Below, one piece after another: positions 1-7,573 of a stretch of DNA of 16,887 bases. The stretch spans positions 1 through 16,887 of the forward strand of contig JAUMNV010000149.1 of assembly GCA_031295725.1 (NCBI GenBank), given 5' to 3'. The stretch comes from Collinsella sp. (GTDB lineage Bacteria > Actinomycetota > Coriobacteriia > Coriobacteriales > Coriobacteriaceae). The notes beneath the pieces are model-generated. The model saw only the letters and a program-made list of their open reading frames with translations, made no database searches and was not told where the DNA came from. The number at the start of each line of letters is the position of its first letter. The stretch's first letter is position 1. The position numbers and the translations under genes are program-made.

Positions 1-1125
1 TCGTTTGAGTGCACCTGCATCGAAGATGGCCACTGCTTTAATGAGGTCGTCAGCTTGCCCACAACGGGCGTCAATACCCATCGCATTTGGATGATGGAGA
101 GCTTCTTAAAGGAAATCGAGACGTATGGGCGCCGGTTTACCGTGCACGAATACCACGAGATGCTCAAGACCGTCGAGAGTTCAAAACCTGATTACGCGCC
201 TTGGCAACAGGGCCTTGCGGCGGCCTGCGCCTGTGGCGCCTTTGTCTTTTTACTTGGTGGCGGTCCCATTGAGATGGCATGCGCGTTCGTGGGCGCGGGT
301 GTCGGCAACTTTGCTCGCTCCCATATTCTCAAGCAGGGTCTTGGCCAGTTTAGCGCGCTGACGACTGGTGTTGCGCTCGCTTGCGTTACGTATCTGCTGG
401 CATTGCTCGGCCTTGGCCAGGTCGTACCGGGGGCAATGTCGCACCAAGAAGGCTATATCGGCGCCATGCTCTTTGTGATTCCCGGCTTTCCCCTCATTAC
501 GGCAGGCCTCGACATCGCTAAGCTCGACATGCGAAGCGGCATTGAGCGTCTTTCGTATGCTGTGTCGATTATTGTGATGGCGACCCTCGTAGGCTGGATG
601 GTTGCCGAATGTGTGGGGCTGGCGCCGGATGACTTCGCCCCGCTCGGCCTCTCACCGTTGGCTCTTACGCTCTTGCGCATACTGATGAGCTTTATCGGTG
701 TATTTGGCTTCTCGGTGATGTTCAACAGCCCGGTAAAGATGGCCGCGGCAGCTGGGTTGATCGGCGCCGTGTCCAATACCCTGCGTCTGACCCTTGTCGA
801 TGCGCCGACGATGATTCCCTTCCTGGGCCTCAGCACGGGAATGCCTCCCGAGGCAGCAGCGTTTATCGGCGCGCTGGTATCGGGTCTGCTGGCAAGCTTG
901 GCCGAAGTCAAGCTCACCTACCCGCGTATCGCTCTCACGGTGCCTTCGATTGTCATTATGGTGCCGGGTTTGTATCTGTATCGCTCGATGTATTACATGT
1001 GCACCTTCGACACGGTTAATATGCTCGGCTGGTTTGTGCGCGCGGTGCTCATCGTGGCGTTTCTGCCCGTTGGCTTGGGCGTGGCGAGAACCCTCACCGA
1101 CCCTCGCTGGCGCCACACCAGCTAA
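1..1125 (+). CDS. Threonine/serine exporter family protein (ThrE type), 5' end outside the window
   Basis: The frame is open from base 1 to the TAA at 1123-1125 with no stop upstream, so the gene starts before the window. The visible 374 residues begin inside the N-terminal DUF1212 (YjjP-like) domain, including the family-like stretch LPTTGVNTHRIW. A long hydrophobic region with about ten membrane segments follows, and its second half resembles the ThrE_2/DUF3815 (YjjB-like) domain. Known members are inner-membrane exporters of threonine and serine driven by the proton gradient, and some related proteins move other small metabolites. The fused two-domain form matches Actinobacteria, whereas E. 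coli splits it into YjjP and YjjB. The TTG at 55 could be taken as a start but sits within conserved sequence, so the gene is better read as partial. The substrate is inferred from family only. Confidence 0.85.
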   Translation, partial: SFECTCIEDGHCFNEVVSLPTTGVNTHRIWMMESFLKEIETYGRRFTVHEYHEMLKTVESSKPDYAPWQQGLAAACACGAFVFLLGGGPIEMACAFVGAGVGNFARSHILKQGLGQFSALTTGVALACVTYLLALLGLGQVVPGAMSHQEGYIGAMLFVIPGFPLITAGLDIAKLDMRSGIERLSYAVSIIVMATLVGWMVAECVGLAPDDFAPLGLSPLALTLLRILMSFIGVFGFSVMFNSPVKMAAAAGLIGAVSNTLRLTLVDAPTMIPFLGLSTGMPPEAAAFIGALVSGLLASLAEVKLTYPRIALTVPSIVIMVPGLYLYRSMYYMCTFDTVNMLGWFVRAVLIVAFLPVGLGVARTLTDPRWRHTS

Positions 1126-1158
1126 TTGGTGCAAGGGGGACAGGTTACTTTGCACCAA
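1126..1158. repeat. Small inverted-repeat element just after the exporter stop codon
   Basis: A perfect 9-bp inverted repeat (arm TTGGTGCAA at 1126-1134, complement at 1150-1158) encloses GGGGGACAGGTTACT. It begins directly after the exporter stop. It has no T-tract, so it is not a convincing terminator. It looks like a dispersed intergenic palindromic element; copy number cannot be judged from one window. Confidence 0.5.
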
Positions 1159-1161
1159 ATG

Positions 1162-1228
1162 AGTTGCGGTGAAATAGGGGCTGAATTGCTGTTTAAAGGG
1201 TCAAAACAGTCCGTATTCCACCGCAACT
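1162..1228. repeat. 67-bp nested palindromic element (MITE/REP-like)
   Basis: A perfect 10-bp outer inverted repeat (AGTTGCGGTG at 1162-1171, complement at 1219-1228) encloses a smaller inner one (CTGTTT and AAACAG around AAAGGGTCA). The nested arrangement without any coding frame is typical of small non-autonomous repeats. No target-site duplication is obvious. Function unknown. Confidence 0.5.
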
Positions 1229-1343
1229 TATGGGGTCGGGGGATTATCGGTGCCCTGCATCTTCATAAACTCAACGCTTACGAAGCGCAGGCCTTTCATG
1301 CTAGGCTGGTTTCACCACATAAGTAGTCGCAGACGCACGTACC

Positions 1344-1395
1344 ACGGGCGGGCGAGATGAAGTCCCAACAGCTCCATCTTGCCCGCCCGTTTTTG
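1344..1395 (+). terminator. Strong rho-independent terminator, possibly an attenuator for the next gene
   Basis: Two 16-base arms (1344-1359 and 1375-1390) pair along their whole length, with one G-T wobble, and are followed by a T-run. The hairpin ends only about 44 bases before the ATG at 1439, and no promoter is visible in that gap. It therefore either ends transcription from the exporter side or acts as a regulated attenuator in the leader of the DUF2798 gene. The 1229-1343 stretch upstream holds no gene I can support and no riboswitch class I recognise. Confidence 0.75.
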
Positions 1396-1438
1396 TTGCG
1401 TGGTGCCGCGGCGTAACACAGAAAGGACCATGCCCTTC

Positions 1439-1987
1439 ATGCCTATCAACAAACGAGAGAGCCTGCTGTTCACCTTTATCATGTGCTTTTGCATGGTGCT
1501 CTGGATGAGCATCTACAACGTTGCCCTGCAGCACGGGGCCATCAACGGCGAGGTCGTTGCCGCTGCGTGGCTCGGCTTCCCCGTTGCCTACATTTTTGCC
1601 ATGTGCTGCGACTGGTTCGTCGCCAGCCCGCTCGCCAAGGGTTTCGCCTTTAAGTACTTGGTCACGCCGGGCAAGAGCTCGCCGCTTGCCATGACGCTCG
1701 CCGTCAGCTCCTGCATGGTCGTTCCCATGGTCATCATCATGTCGCTGTACGGTGCCTGCGAGGGTCTGACGCACATGCCCGGCGGCATCCTTGCGAACCT
1801 GTATTCCGTGCCCGCGATCTGGATGATCAACATCCCGCATAATTTTGTGATGGCGCTGCCGTGGAACCTTTTGGTAGCCGGTCCGATTTCCCGCTTCGTC
1901 TTCCGTCGCGCCTTCCCTGTGGGGACGGTTTTCGAGGAGGAGCATGCCGAGCTCTTGGAGCAGGCTATGGCTTCTGAGTGCGAGTAG
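1439..1987 (+). CDS. DUF2798 domain-containing membrane protein
   Basis: This is a 182-residue, mostly hydrophobic protein. It carries two similar halves, each starting with a helix rich in Met and Phe; the first, at about residues 9-28, reads FTFIMCFCMVLWMSIYN. This pattern is typical of the DUF2798 family of small inner-membrane proteins of unknown function, where two-repeat versions occur. About four membrane segments are visible. The start at 1439 is chosen because GAAAGGA at 1421-1427 gives normal spacing and homologues begin near this point; the ATG at 1430 would sit only two bases after the ribosome site. A terminator hairpin lies just upstream, so expression may depend on readthrough or antitermination. 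No partner gene suggests a role. Confidence 0.8.
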   Translation: MPINKRESLLFTFIMCFCMVLWMSIYNVALQHGAINGEVVAAAWLGFPVAYIFAMCCDWFVASPLAKGFAFKYLVTPGKSSPLAMTLAVSSCMVVPMVIIMSLYGACEGLTHMPGGILANLYSVPAIWMINIPHNFVMALPWNLLVAGPISRFVFRRAFPVGTVFEEEHAELLEQAMASECE

Positions 1988-1989
1988 CT

Positions 1990-2041
1990 CGCTTAGGGAC
2001 CTGCTGAGCGCGGGCGACTTGCTTGGTTGGAGCCCTAAGCG
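1990..2041. repeat. Inverted and direct repeats in the gap after the DUF2798 gene
   Basis: CGCTTAGGG at 1990-1998 is matched by its complement at 2033-2041, a 9-bp stem with a 34-base spacer. TAGCTCGCT also occurs twice in direct orientation (1985-1993 and 2046-2054), suggesting local duplication. There is no T-tract. The rest of the gap to 2153 shows nothing I can name. Confidence 0.4.
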
Positions 2042-2153
2042 TGGATAGCTCGCTCGGCGACATCGCGGGCGCGAGCGGTGCGCATGACCGGAGGGCCCGT
2101 GCTGCTCCGTTGCCCGACGTGCTAGCGCGCAGAACAATCTGTTGGTGCATTCG

Positions 2154-2187
2154 GCGGCTGCTGAAGCGTTTCGGCAGCCGCTTTTTA
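2154..2187 (+). terminator. Rho-independent terminator
   Basis: GCGGCTGC at 2154-2161 pairs with its complement at 2174-2181. Inner bases extend the stem to about 13 pairs around a GCGT loop. CTTTTTAT follows directly. It separates the DUF2798 gene from the activase operon. Confidence 0.8.
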
Positions 2188-2198
2188 TACGGAGTTTA

Positions 2199-2219
2199 AA
2201 TACAACAGTCTGTTGTATT
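2199..2219. promoter_or_regulatory. 21-bp palindrome, likely TetR operator of the activase operon
   Basis: Two perfect 10-base half sites (AATACAACAG and its complement) flank a single central T. It lies 50 bases before the activase start codon and after a terminator, where the promoter must be. Size and symmetry match TetR-family operators, and a TetR gene ends this operon, so autoregulation is the simplest reading. The exact promoter hexamers are not clear. Confidence 0.6.
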
Positions 2220-2268
2220 ACGTAGAGTGGTATATCTCTAGCGGGAAAAATGCGAGAGACGGAGCATT

Positions 2269-5200
2269 ATGGCGTTGCTAGTAGGACTGGACGTAGGGTC
2301 GACGACGACCAAAGTTTACGCGATGCACGAGGATATGACCGAGGCGTGGTGGGGATATCGCCGCCACGGGGCGTGTCAGACAGCGAGCGTGCGCGCCATG
2401 CTCGGCGAGCTCGCCGAGCGCTTTCCCCATGAGTCACTGCGCGTTGCGGTGACCGGCTCGGGTGCGCGCGATATCGCGACCGCGCTGGGCGCCTCGTACG
2501 TTCAGGAGGTGGTCGCCAACGCGCTCGCGATCAGCAGGTTCTATCCGCAGACGCGCTGCGCCATCGAGCTGGGCGGCCAAGACGCCAAGATGATCTTCTT
2601 CCGCACCAACGATAAGGGAGACATCGAGGTTGCCGACATGCGCATGAACGGCTCGTGCGCAGGCGGTACCGGTGCATTTATCGACGAGATGGCAAAGCTC
2701 ATGGGGGTCGGCACCGAATCGGGCGAGTTCGAGCAGCTCGCAAGCCGGGGAACGACCGTCCACGAGGTCTCGGGCCGCTGCGGCGTGTACGCAAAGACCG
2801 ATATCCAGCCGCTGCTCAACGAGGGCATTCCTACCACCGACCTGGCGCTTTCGGCGCTTCACGCGGTCGCCCGCCAAACGATCGGCGGTCTGGCCCAGGG
2901 TATCGACATCGAGCCGCCGGTAATCTTCGAGGGCGGTACGCTCGCCTACAACCCCACACTGGTCCGCGTGTTCCGGGAGCAACTGAATCTATCGGACGAT
3001 CAGGTTATCGTCCCGCGCGATCCGCAGATCATGGTCGCGCGCGGTGCCGCCCTGTCGCTGACCGACATGTTCGCATCGTCCCAACCGATCGACCTTCCCG
3101 ACGCTTTTGTCCGGCTGGATAAGCTCGAGACGGTCGCGCCCGCAAGCGGGGAGGGACGTCTTGCCCAGCCCTTTTTTGCCACACCTGCCGAGCAGGCGGA
3201 TTTTACGGCACGCCATGGCAAAGAGACGCCGGCAAAGGGTCCGGATGCGTATGCGCCCGGAGAGACGGTGCGTGTGGCGCTCGGTATCGATTCGGGGAGC
3301 ACGACGACCAAGTTCGCCCTGGTCGATGAGGCGGGTGAGCTTGTCGATTCGTTCTACGCGTCTAATAACGGCAGACCGCTCGACGTCGCCCAACAGGGTC
3401 TTGTCAGCTTGAAGAACCGCTGGGAGACAGCGGGAGTCACGCTTGCGATCGATGCCGTGGGCACCACGGGATACGGCGAGGAGCTTTTCGCGCGCGCGTT
3501 CCACGCCGACTACCATACGGTCGAGACGGTCGCGCACGCCCGCGCCGCGTGCGCATGCGTTCCCGATGCGACCTTCGTGCTCGACATCGGCGGACAGGAT
3601 ATGAAGGCCATCTGGCTCAACCACGGCGTGCTGACCGATATCGTCGTCAACGAGGCGTGCTCTGCGGGCTGCGGCTCGTTCCTCGAGGGTTTTGCCAAAA
3701 ACCTCGGAATAGCCGTTGAGGATATCGCGACCGAGGCATTTTCGTCCAAAGCCCCCGCCGTTCTCGGCAGCCGCTGCACGGTGTTCATGAACAGCAGCGT
3801 CGTTTCCGAGCAGCGGCGCGGTAAGGGTCCGGGCGACATCATGGCCGGTCTCTGCCGTTCGATTATCGAGAACGTGTTCACCAAGGTCATTCGCGTTTCA
3901 AATCTCAACCGTCTGGGCGACAAAGTCGTCGTCCAGGGCGGCACGTTCCGAAACGACGCGGTGCTGCGCGCATTCGAGCAGTATCTGGGCAAACCCGTCA
4001 CGCGTGCGCCCCACCCGGGGCTGATGGGCGCTATCGGTATCGCCCTGCTCGCGCGCGAGGAATGCCGCAAGGGCGACGCCGGCACGTCGTTTATCGGGCT
4101 CGATGCCGTGGAGCGCTTCGAGCATCGCGAGTTCGGCGGCGTTACCTGCCGTCGGTGCAACAACCGCTGCCAGCGCGCGGTCGTGGCGTTTGGCGACGGC
4201 TCGCTTTACGTCACGGGCAATCGCTGCCCGCGCGGCGGCGCCATCTCATGGGATGAGCTCGTGCGCGAGGTTCCCGCGGCGGAGGAGCTGCGTCCGCAGG
4301 GTGCTTGCGAGGCACAGGCACCCGGCACGGGGCGCGACCGGACCGCGGCTGCCCCCAATCTCTTTGTCGACCGCGAGAAGCTGCTGTTCGAGTCGTACCC
4401 CACGGTTCCCGTCTGCGGGGGGCGCGATGTCACGATCGGCATTCCCCGTGTGCTCGAGTTCTGGGACACCATGCCGTTCTGGTCGACGTTCTTCAGCACG
4501 CTCGGCTTTAAGGTGCGCGTCTCGGGACGCAGCACCAAGGCGATGTACGAGCGCGGTCTGGCGCACGTCACATCCGACACCGTGTGCTTCCCGGCCAAGC
4601 TCGTCCACGGGCACATCCGCAATCTCGTCGACGCCGGCGTCGACCGCATCTTCATGCCCATCATCACGACGGTGCCCACCGAAAACACCGCCTCTACCAG
4701 CGAGTGGATGTGCGCCGTCGTAAAGGGATACCCCTACGTGATGCGCAATTCCGATAACCCGGAGGAGCGTTTCGGCGTTCCGTTCGATACGCCGCTGTTC
4801 CACTGGTACGACGAGGGCGACCGAAACCGCCAGCTCAAGGCGTGGTGCAAGGAGACCTTCGATATCGATGCCGACCTGGTTGCCAAGGCGACCGAGCAGG
4901 CGGACCGCGCGCAGCAGACGTTTGAGAACCAGCTGCAGCTGCGCGGCAGGCAGGTGCTCGAGAACGTGCGCGAGGACGGCGGCTACGCGGTGGTGATCGC
5001 TTCGCGCCCGTACCACAACGACCCGCTGGTCAACCACGGGCTGCCCAAGCTCTTCTCTGAGCGCGGCATCCCCGTGCTGACGCCCGATGCGGTGCCGGGG
5101 GTCTGCAACGTCGATCTTTCCAACAGCCGCATCGACATCGTGAACAACTACCATGCGCGCATGCTGTCGTGCGCGGTCATCGTCGCATCGACGCCCGAGC

Positions 5201-6708
5201 TCGAGCTCGTGCAGATGGGCAGCTTCGGCTGCGGCCACGATGCGTATCTCACCGACGAGATCGCGCGCATGATGGGCGAGATGGGCTCCAAGGTTCCGAT
5301 GATGATCAAGCTCGATGAGAGCGACGTCGCCGGTCCCATGGGCATTCGCGTGCGTTCGTTTATCGAGTCGGTCAACCGTCGTCGCGCGGAGGAGCGTGCC
5401 GAGGGCGCCCGGGTGCACGCGGTCCATCCGCTCGACGACCCGTATAAGGTCAAGTACACCAAGCGCGACCGGCACGACAAGATCGCGCTGGTCCCCAACA
5501 CCTCCCATGCGTTCTGCAGGCTCATGACCGCGGCGATGCGCAATCAGGGCGTGCGCGCCGAGGCCCTTGATATCGGGCGCGAGGATGCCATCCGCCTGGG
5601 CAAACGCTATGTGCACAACGACATCTGCTTCCCCGCGCAAATCGTGATCGGCGAGGCGCTCGCGGCACTCGAGAGCGGTAAGTACGACCCGCACGACGTC
5701 GCCGTGGTGACTGGCAAGTATATCGGCGACTGCCGCCTGACGCACTACATGCCCCTGCTGCGCCGCGCGCTCGACGACGCGGGATACGACTATGTCCCGG
5801 TGCTCACCAACGACGACGTCGATGCCCACAATGCGCATCCGGGCTTCAAGCTCGGCCTTGGCCCGAGCATCCAGATCGCCTACGGTCTTCCCATGATCGA
5901 TGCCCTCGAGGCCATGCTTAGGCGCATCCGTCCCTACGAGCTCGAGAAGGGCGCGGCGGACGCTGCGTTCGACCGCGCGCTCGATGAGGTTATCGAGGGC
6001 ATGGAGCGCTCCGGGCTGAGAGGCCAGGCGACGGGCTTCAAACGCGCGCTTGCGATCATGGACGCCGTTCCGTACGACCGCTCGAACCCGCATCCGACCG
6101 TTCTCATCGTGGGCGAGTACCTGCTCAATTTCCATCTCGGCGCCAACCACGAGATCGAGCGCTACCTCGAGGACAACGGGCTCGAGGTCATCGAGGCGCG
6201 CATGACCGACGTGATCCGCAAGACCTATTTCTACAAGCATGCGCAGTCGCGCGAGTTCCACGTCGACCTGTCGCTGCCCGAAAAGGCCTGGTACGCCACA
6301 GCGGACAACCTGTTCGAGCTCGCGCACGACCGTTGCGACCGCCTGGGCGCGGCGAGCCCGCTCTACGAGCCGCCGACGCGCATGCCCGAGCTCGTGCGCG
6401 CGAGCGATAAGATCCTGCACCATACGTTCGATGCGGGCGAGGGCGTGCTGATTCCGGCGGAGATCCTCGAGCACGCCAAGCGCGGCTGCCGCAACTTCGT
6501 GATCCTACAGCCGTTCGGGTGTCTGCCCAACCATGTCGTGGGGCGCGGGCTCATCCATGCGCTCAAGGAGCAGTATCCCACGGCGCAGTTCCTGCCGCTC
6601 GACTACGATCCCGACGTGAGCTTCGCCAACGTGGAGAACCGTCTTCAGATGCTCATCATGAACGCCAAGGCGCAGGGGTGCGGTGAGGCGCATGGCGAGA
6701 CCGCGTAA
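2269..6708 (+). CDS. Fused 2-hydroxyacyl-CoA dehydratase activase-related protein (two BcrA/D ATPase domains, DUF2229, HgdB-like part)
   Basis: The 1479-residue protein starts with ASKHA-type ATPase domain 1 (about 3-275, DVGSTTTK loop; cluster cysteines C130 in GSCAGGTG and C171 in GRCGVYAK). Domain 2 follows (about 335-600, DSGSTTTK; C464 in NEACSAGCG and C503 in SRCTVF). A cysteine motif comes next (C627, C630, C634, C653), then a DUF2229-type region from about 720 and repeated HgdB-like segments (about 900-1060 and 1070-1220). In the known family, activases such as HgdC use ATP to push one electron onto a [4Fe-4S] dehydratase. Both ATPase domains keep the two cluster cysteines expected of an active activase. 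No separate dehydratase gene is present, so the natural substrate is unknown. GGAG lies five bases before the ATG. The end overlaps the TetR gene by 17 bases. Confidence 0.88.
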   Translation: MALLVGLDVGSTTTKVYAMHEDMTEAWWGYRRHGACQTASVRAMLGELAERFPHESLRVAVTGSGARDIATALGASYVQEVVANALAISRFYPQTRCAIELGGQDAKMIFFRTNDKGDIEVADMRMNGSCAGGTGAFIDEMAKLMGVGTESGEFEQLASRGTTVHEVSGRCGVYAKTDIQPLLNEGIPTTDLALSALHAVARQTIGGLAQGIDIEPPVIFEGGTLAYNPTLVRVFREQLNLSDDQVIVPRDPQIMVARGAALSLTDMFASSQPIDLPDAFVRLDKLETVAPASGEGRLAQPFFATPAEQADFTARHGKETPAKGPDAYAPGETVRVALGIDSGSTTTKFALVDEAGELVDSFYASNNGRPLDVAQQGLVSLKNRWETAGVTLAIDAVGTTGYGEELFARAFHADYHTVETVAHARAACACVPDATFVLDIGGQDMKAIWLNHGVLTDIVVNEACSAGCGSFLEGFAKNLGIAVEDIATEAFSSKAPAVLGSRCTVFMNSSVVSEQRRGKGPGDIMAGLCRSIIENVFTKVIRVSNLNRLGDKVVVQGGTFRNDAVLRAFEQYLGKPVTRAPHPGLMGAIGIALLAREECRKGDAGTSFIGLDAVERFEHREFGGVTCRRCNNRCQRAVVAFGDGSLYVTGNRCPRGGAISWDELVREVPAAEELRPQGACEAQAPGTGRDRTAAAPNLFVDREKLLFESYPTVPVCGGRDVTIGIPRVLEFWDTMPFWSTFFSTLGFKVRVSGRSTKAMYERGLAHVTSDTVCFPAKLVHGHIRNLVDAGVDRIFMPIITTVPTENTASTSEWMCAVVKGYPYVMRNSDNPEERFGVPFDTPLFHWYDEGDRNRQLKAWCKETFDIDADLVAKATEQADRAQQTFENQLQLRGRQVLENVREDGGYAVVIASRPYHNDPLVNHGLPKLFSERGIPVLTPDAVPGVCNVDLSNSRIDIVNNYHARMLSCAVIVASTPELELVQMGSFGCGHDAYLTDEIARMMGEMGSKVPMMIKLDESDVAGPMGIRVRSFIESVNRRRAEERAEGARVHAVHPLDDPYKVKYTKRDRHDKIALVPNTSHAFCRLMTAAMRNQGVRAEALDIGREDAIRLGKRYVHNDICFPAQIVIGEALAALESGKYDPHDVAVVTGKYIGDCRLTHYMPLLRRALDDAGYDYVPVLTNDDVDAHNAHPGFKLGLGPSIQIAYGLPMIDALEAMLRRIRPYELEKGAADAAFDRALDEVIEGMERSGLRGQATGFKRALAIMDAVPYDRSNPHPTVLIVGEYLLNFHLGANHEIERYLEDNGLEVIEARMTDVIRKTYFYKHAQSREFHVDLSLPEKAWYATADNLFELAHDRCDRLGAASPLYEPPTRMPELVRASDKILHHTFDAGEGVLIPAEILEHAKRGCRNFVILQPFGCLPNHVVGRGLIHALKEQYPTAQFLPLDYDPDVSFANVENRLQMLIMNAKAQGCGEAHGETA

Positions 6709-7381
6709 GGACGCCGATGCGCCCGATGCACGCACCCGTATCATCGAGGCGTTTTGGGAGCTCATCGAGAACAACAGCATCTTCGAGCTGTCGGTTGGCG
6801 AGGTGACCCGCGCCGCCCAGTGCAATCGCGGAACGTTTTACTACTATTTTCACGATTTCGATGAACTCGTCGCCATCGCCATAGCCCAGCTGCTGCAGGA
6901 TAACGAGCTCATCACCGATTCCCTCTGGCATTTTTCGAGCGAGGGCGACCTTTCGGCGTTCGACCGGCGCGACGTCCGCTGCCTGCTGCGGCGCATCGTC
7001 ATCACCATGAGGGCGGGTGCCGCCGAGCAGGTCGTGCAGGGCATCCATACGATCATCATCGACCGCGTGAGAGAGATCGTCCACCCCGACGGAGAAGAGC
7101 TCAAGGCAGATTCGAGCTTTGCGGTGGGCTTTCTGGTCTCGGGCATCATGGGCTTTGTGATGGCGGTCGGCTTTGCCCGGGAGGGCGGCGAGGAGATAGA
7201 CCTCGAGCAGCTGGGGGACAGCGCGTGCGCGTACCTGAGGGCGGTCGCCATGCAGACGGTGGAAACGGTCGCGCAAGTCGAGGGCGTCGATACATCCGAG
7301 CTGCTCGAACGCGTCTCCAAGGAGGCCGATGCCTATCGCGCATCGCGTGCGACGAGTCCCGACGTGGTGAAAGACGCCTAG
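6692..7381 (+). CDS. TetR/AcrR family transcriptional regulator
   Basis: This 229-residue protein has an N-terminal helix-turn-helix of TetR type at about residues 15-60 (ELSVGEVTRAAQCNRGTFYY, then the YFHDFDEL stretch). A helical C-terminal domain follows that would bind a ligand and dimerise. The ATG at 6692 (MARPRKD) is preferred to the GTG at 6683 because typical family members start just before such a basic arm. Its first 17 bases overlap the end of the activase gene, so the two are probably translated from one message. The likely target is the palindrome at 2199-2219. The ligand is unknown; an acyl-CoA or related acid is a guess from the neighbour. Confidence 0.9.
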   Translation: MARPRKDADAPDARTRIIEAFWELIENNSIFELSVGEVTRAAQCNRGTFYYYFHDFDELVAIAIAQLLQDNELITDSLWHFSSEGDLSAFDRRDVRCLLRRIVITMRAGAAEQVVQGIHTIIIDRVREIVHPDGEELKADSSFAVGFLVSGIMGFVMAVGFAREGGEEIDLEQLGDSACAYLRAVAMQTVETVAQVEGVDTSELLERVSKEADAYRASRATSPDVVKDA

Positions 7382-7406
7382 GGTTTCTCTTGCGGGGCGC
7401 CTGTCG

Positions 7407-7434
7407 CGCATCGCGCGGTGAGTCCCGCGATGCG
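7407..7434. other. Hairpin and near-direct repeat at the end of the TetR gene
   Basis: CGCATCGCG at 7407-7415 pairs perfectly with 7426-7434, without a T-tract. The same region (about 7399-7428) also repeats the last coding bases of the TetR gene (about 7331-7360) with a few changes, as if the gene end had been duplicated. Termination here is possible but not canonical. Confidence 0.4.
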
Positions 7435-7520
7435 GTCATAACCTGCATTCATGTGAGCCGGGTTTATAGATATTCCTCCAGCTGTTAACATAGACAACCT
7501 GTGGGTAAAGAGACAAAAGC

Positions 7521-7546
7521 GCCGCCGACGGGCGGGCGTTTTGATT
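7521..7546 (+). other. Hairpin in the leader of clpC
   Basis: AAAAGCGCCGCC pairs with GGGCGGGCGTTTT apart from single-base bulges, directly upstream of the clpC ribosome site. It could be a weak terminator for the preceding operon or a structured clpC leader. A weak promoter (TTTATA, 17 bases, TAACAT near 7462-7490) could lie just before it. Confidence 0.35.
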
Positions 7547-7573
7547 TCGATGAACTCATGTAAGGAAACGAGC

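Noticed and set aside
1396..1420. T-box-like GCGTGGTGCCGCGGC after the terminator
   Set aside because: A true T-box sequence lies before the terminator and pairs in the antiterminator; here it is after the T-run, and the gene is not an aminoacyl-tRNA or amino acid gene of the usual type.
4246..6474. 742-residue minus-strand open frame inside the activase gene
   Set aside because: It is the antisense shadow of a GC-rich gene: composition is Arg/His/Val/Asp-rich, there is no domain, and the plus strand carries clear family motifs throughout.
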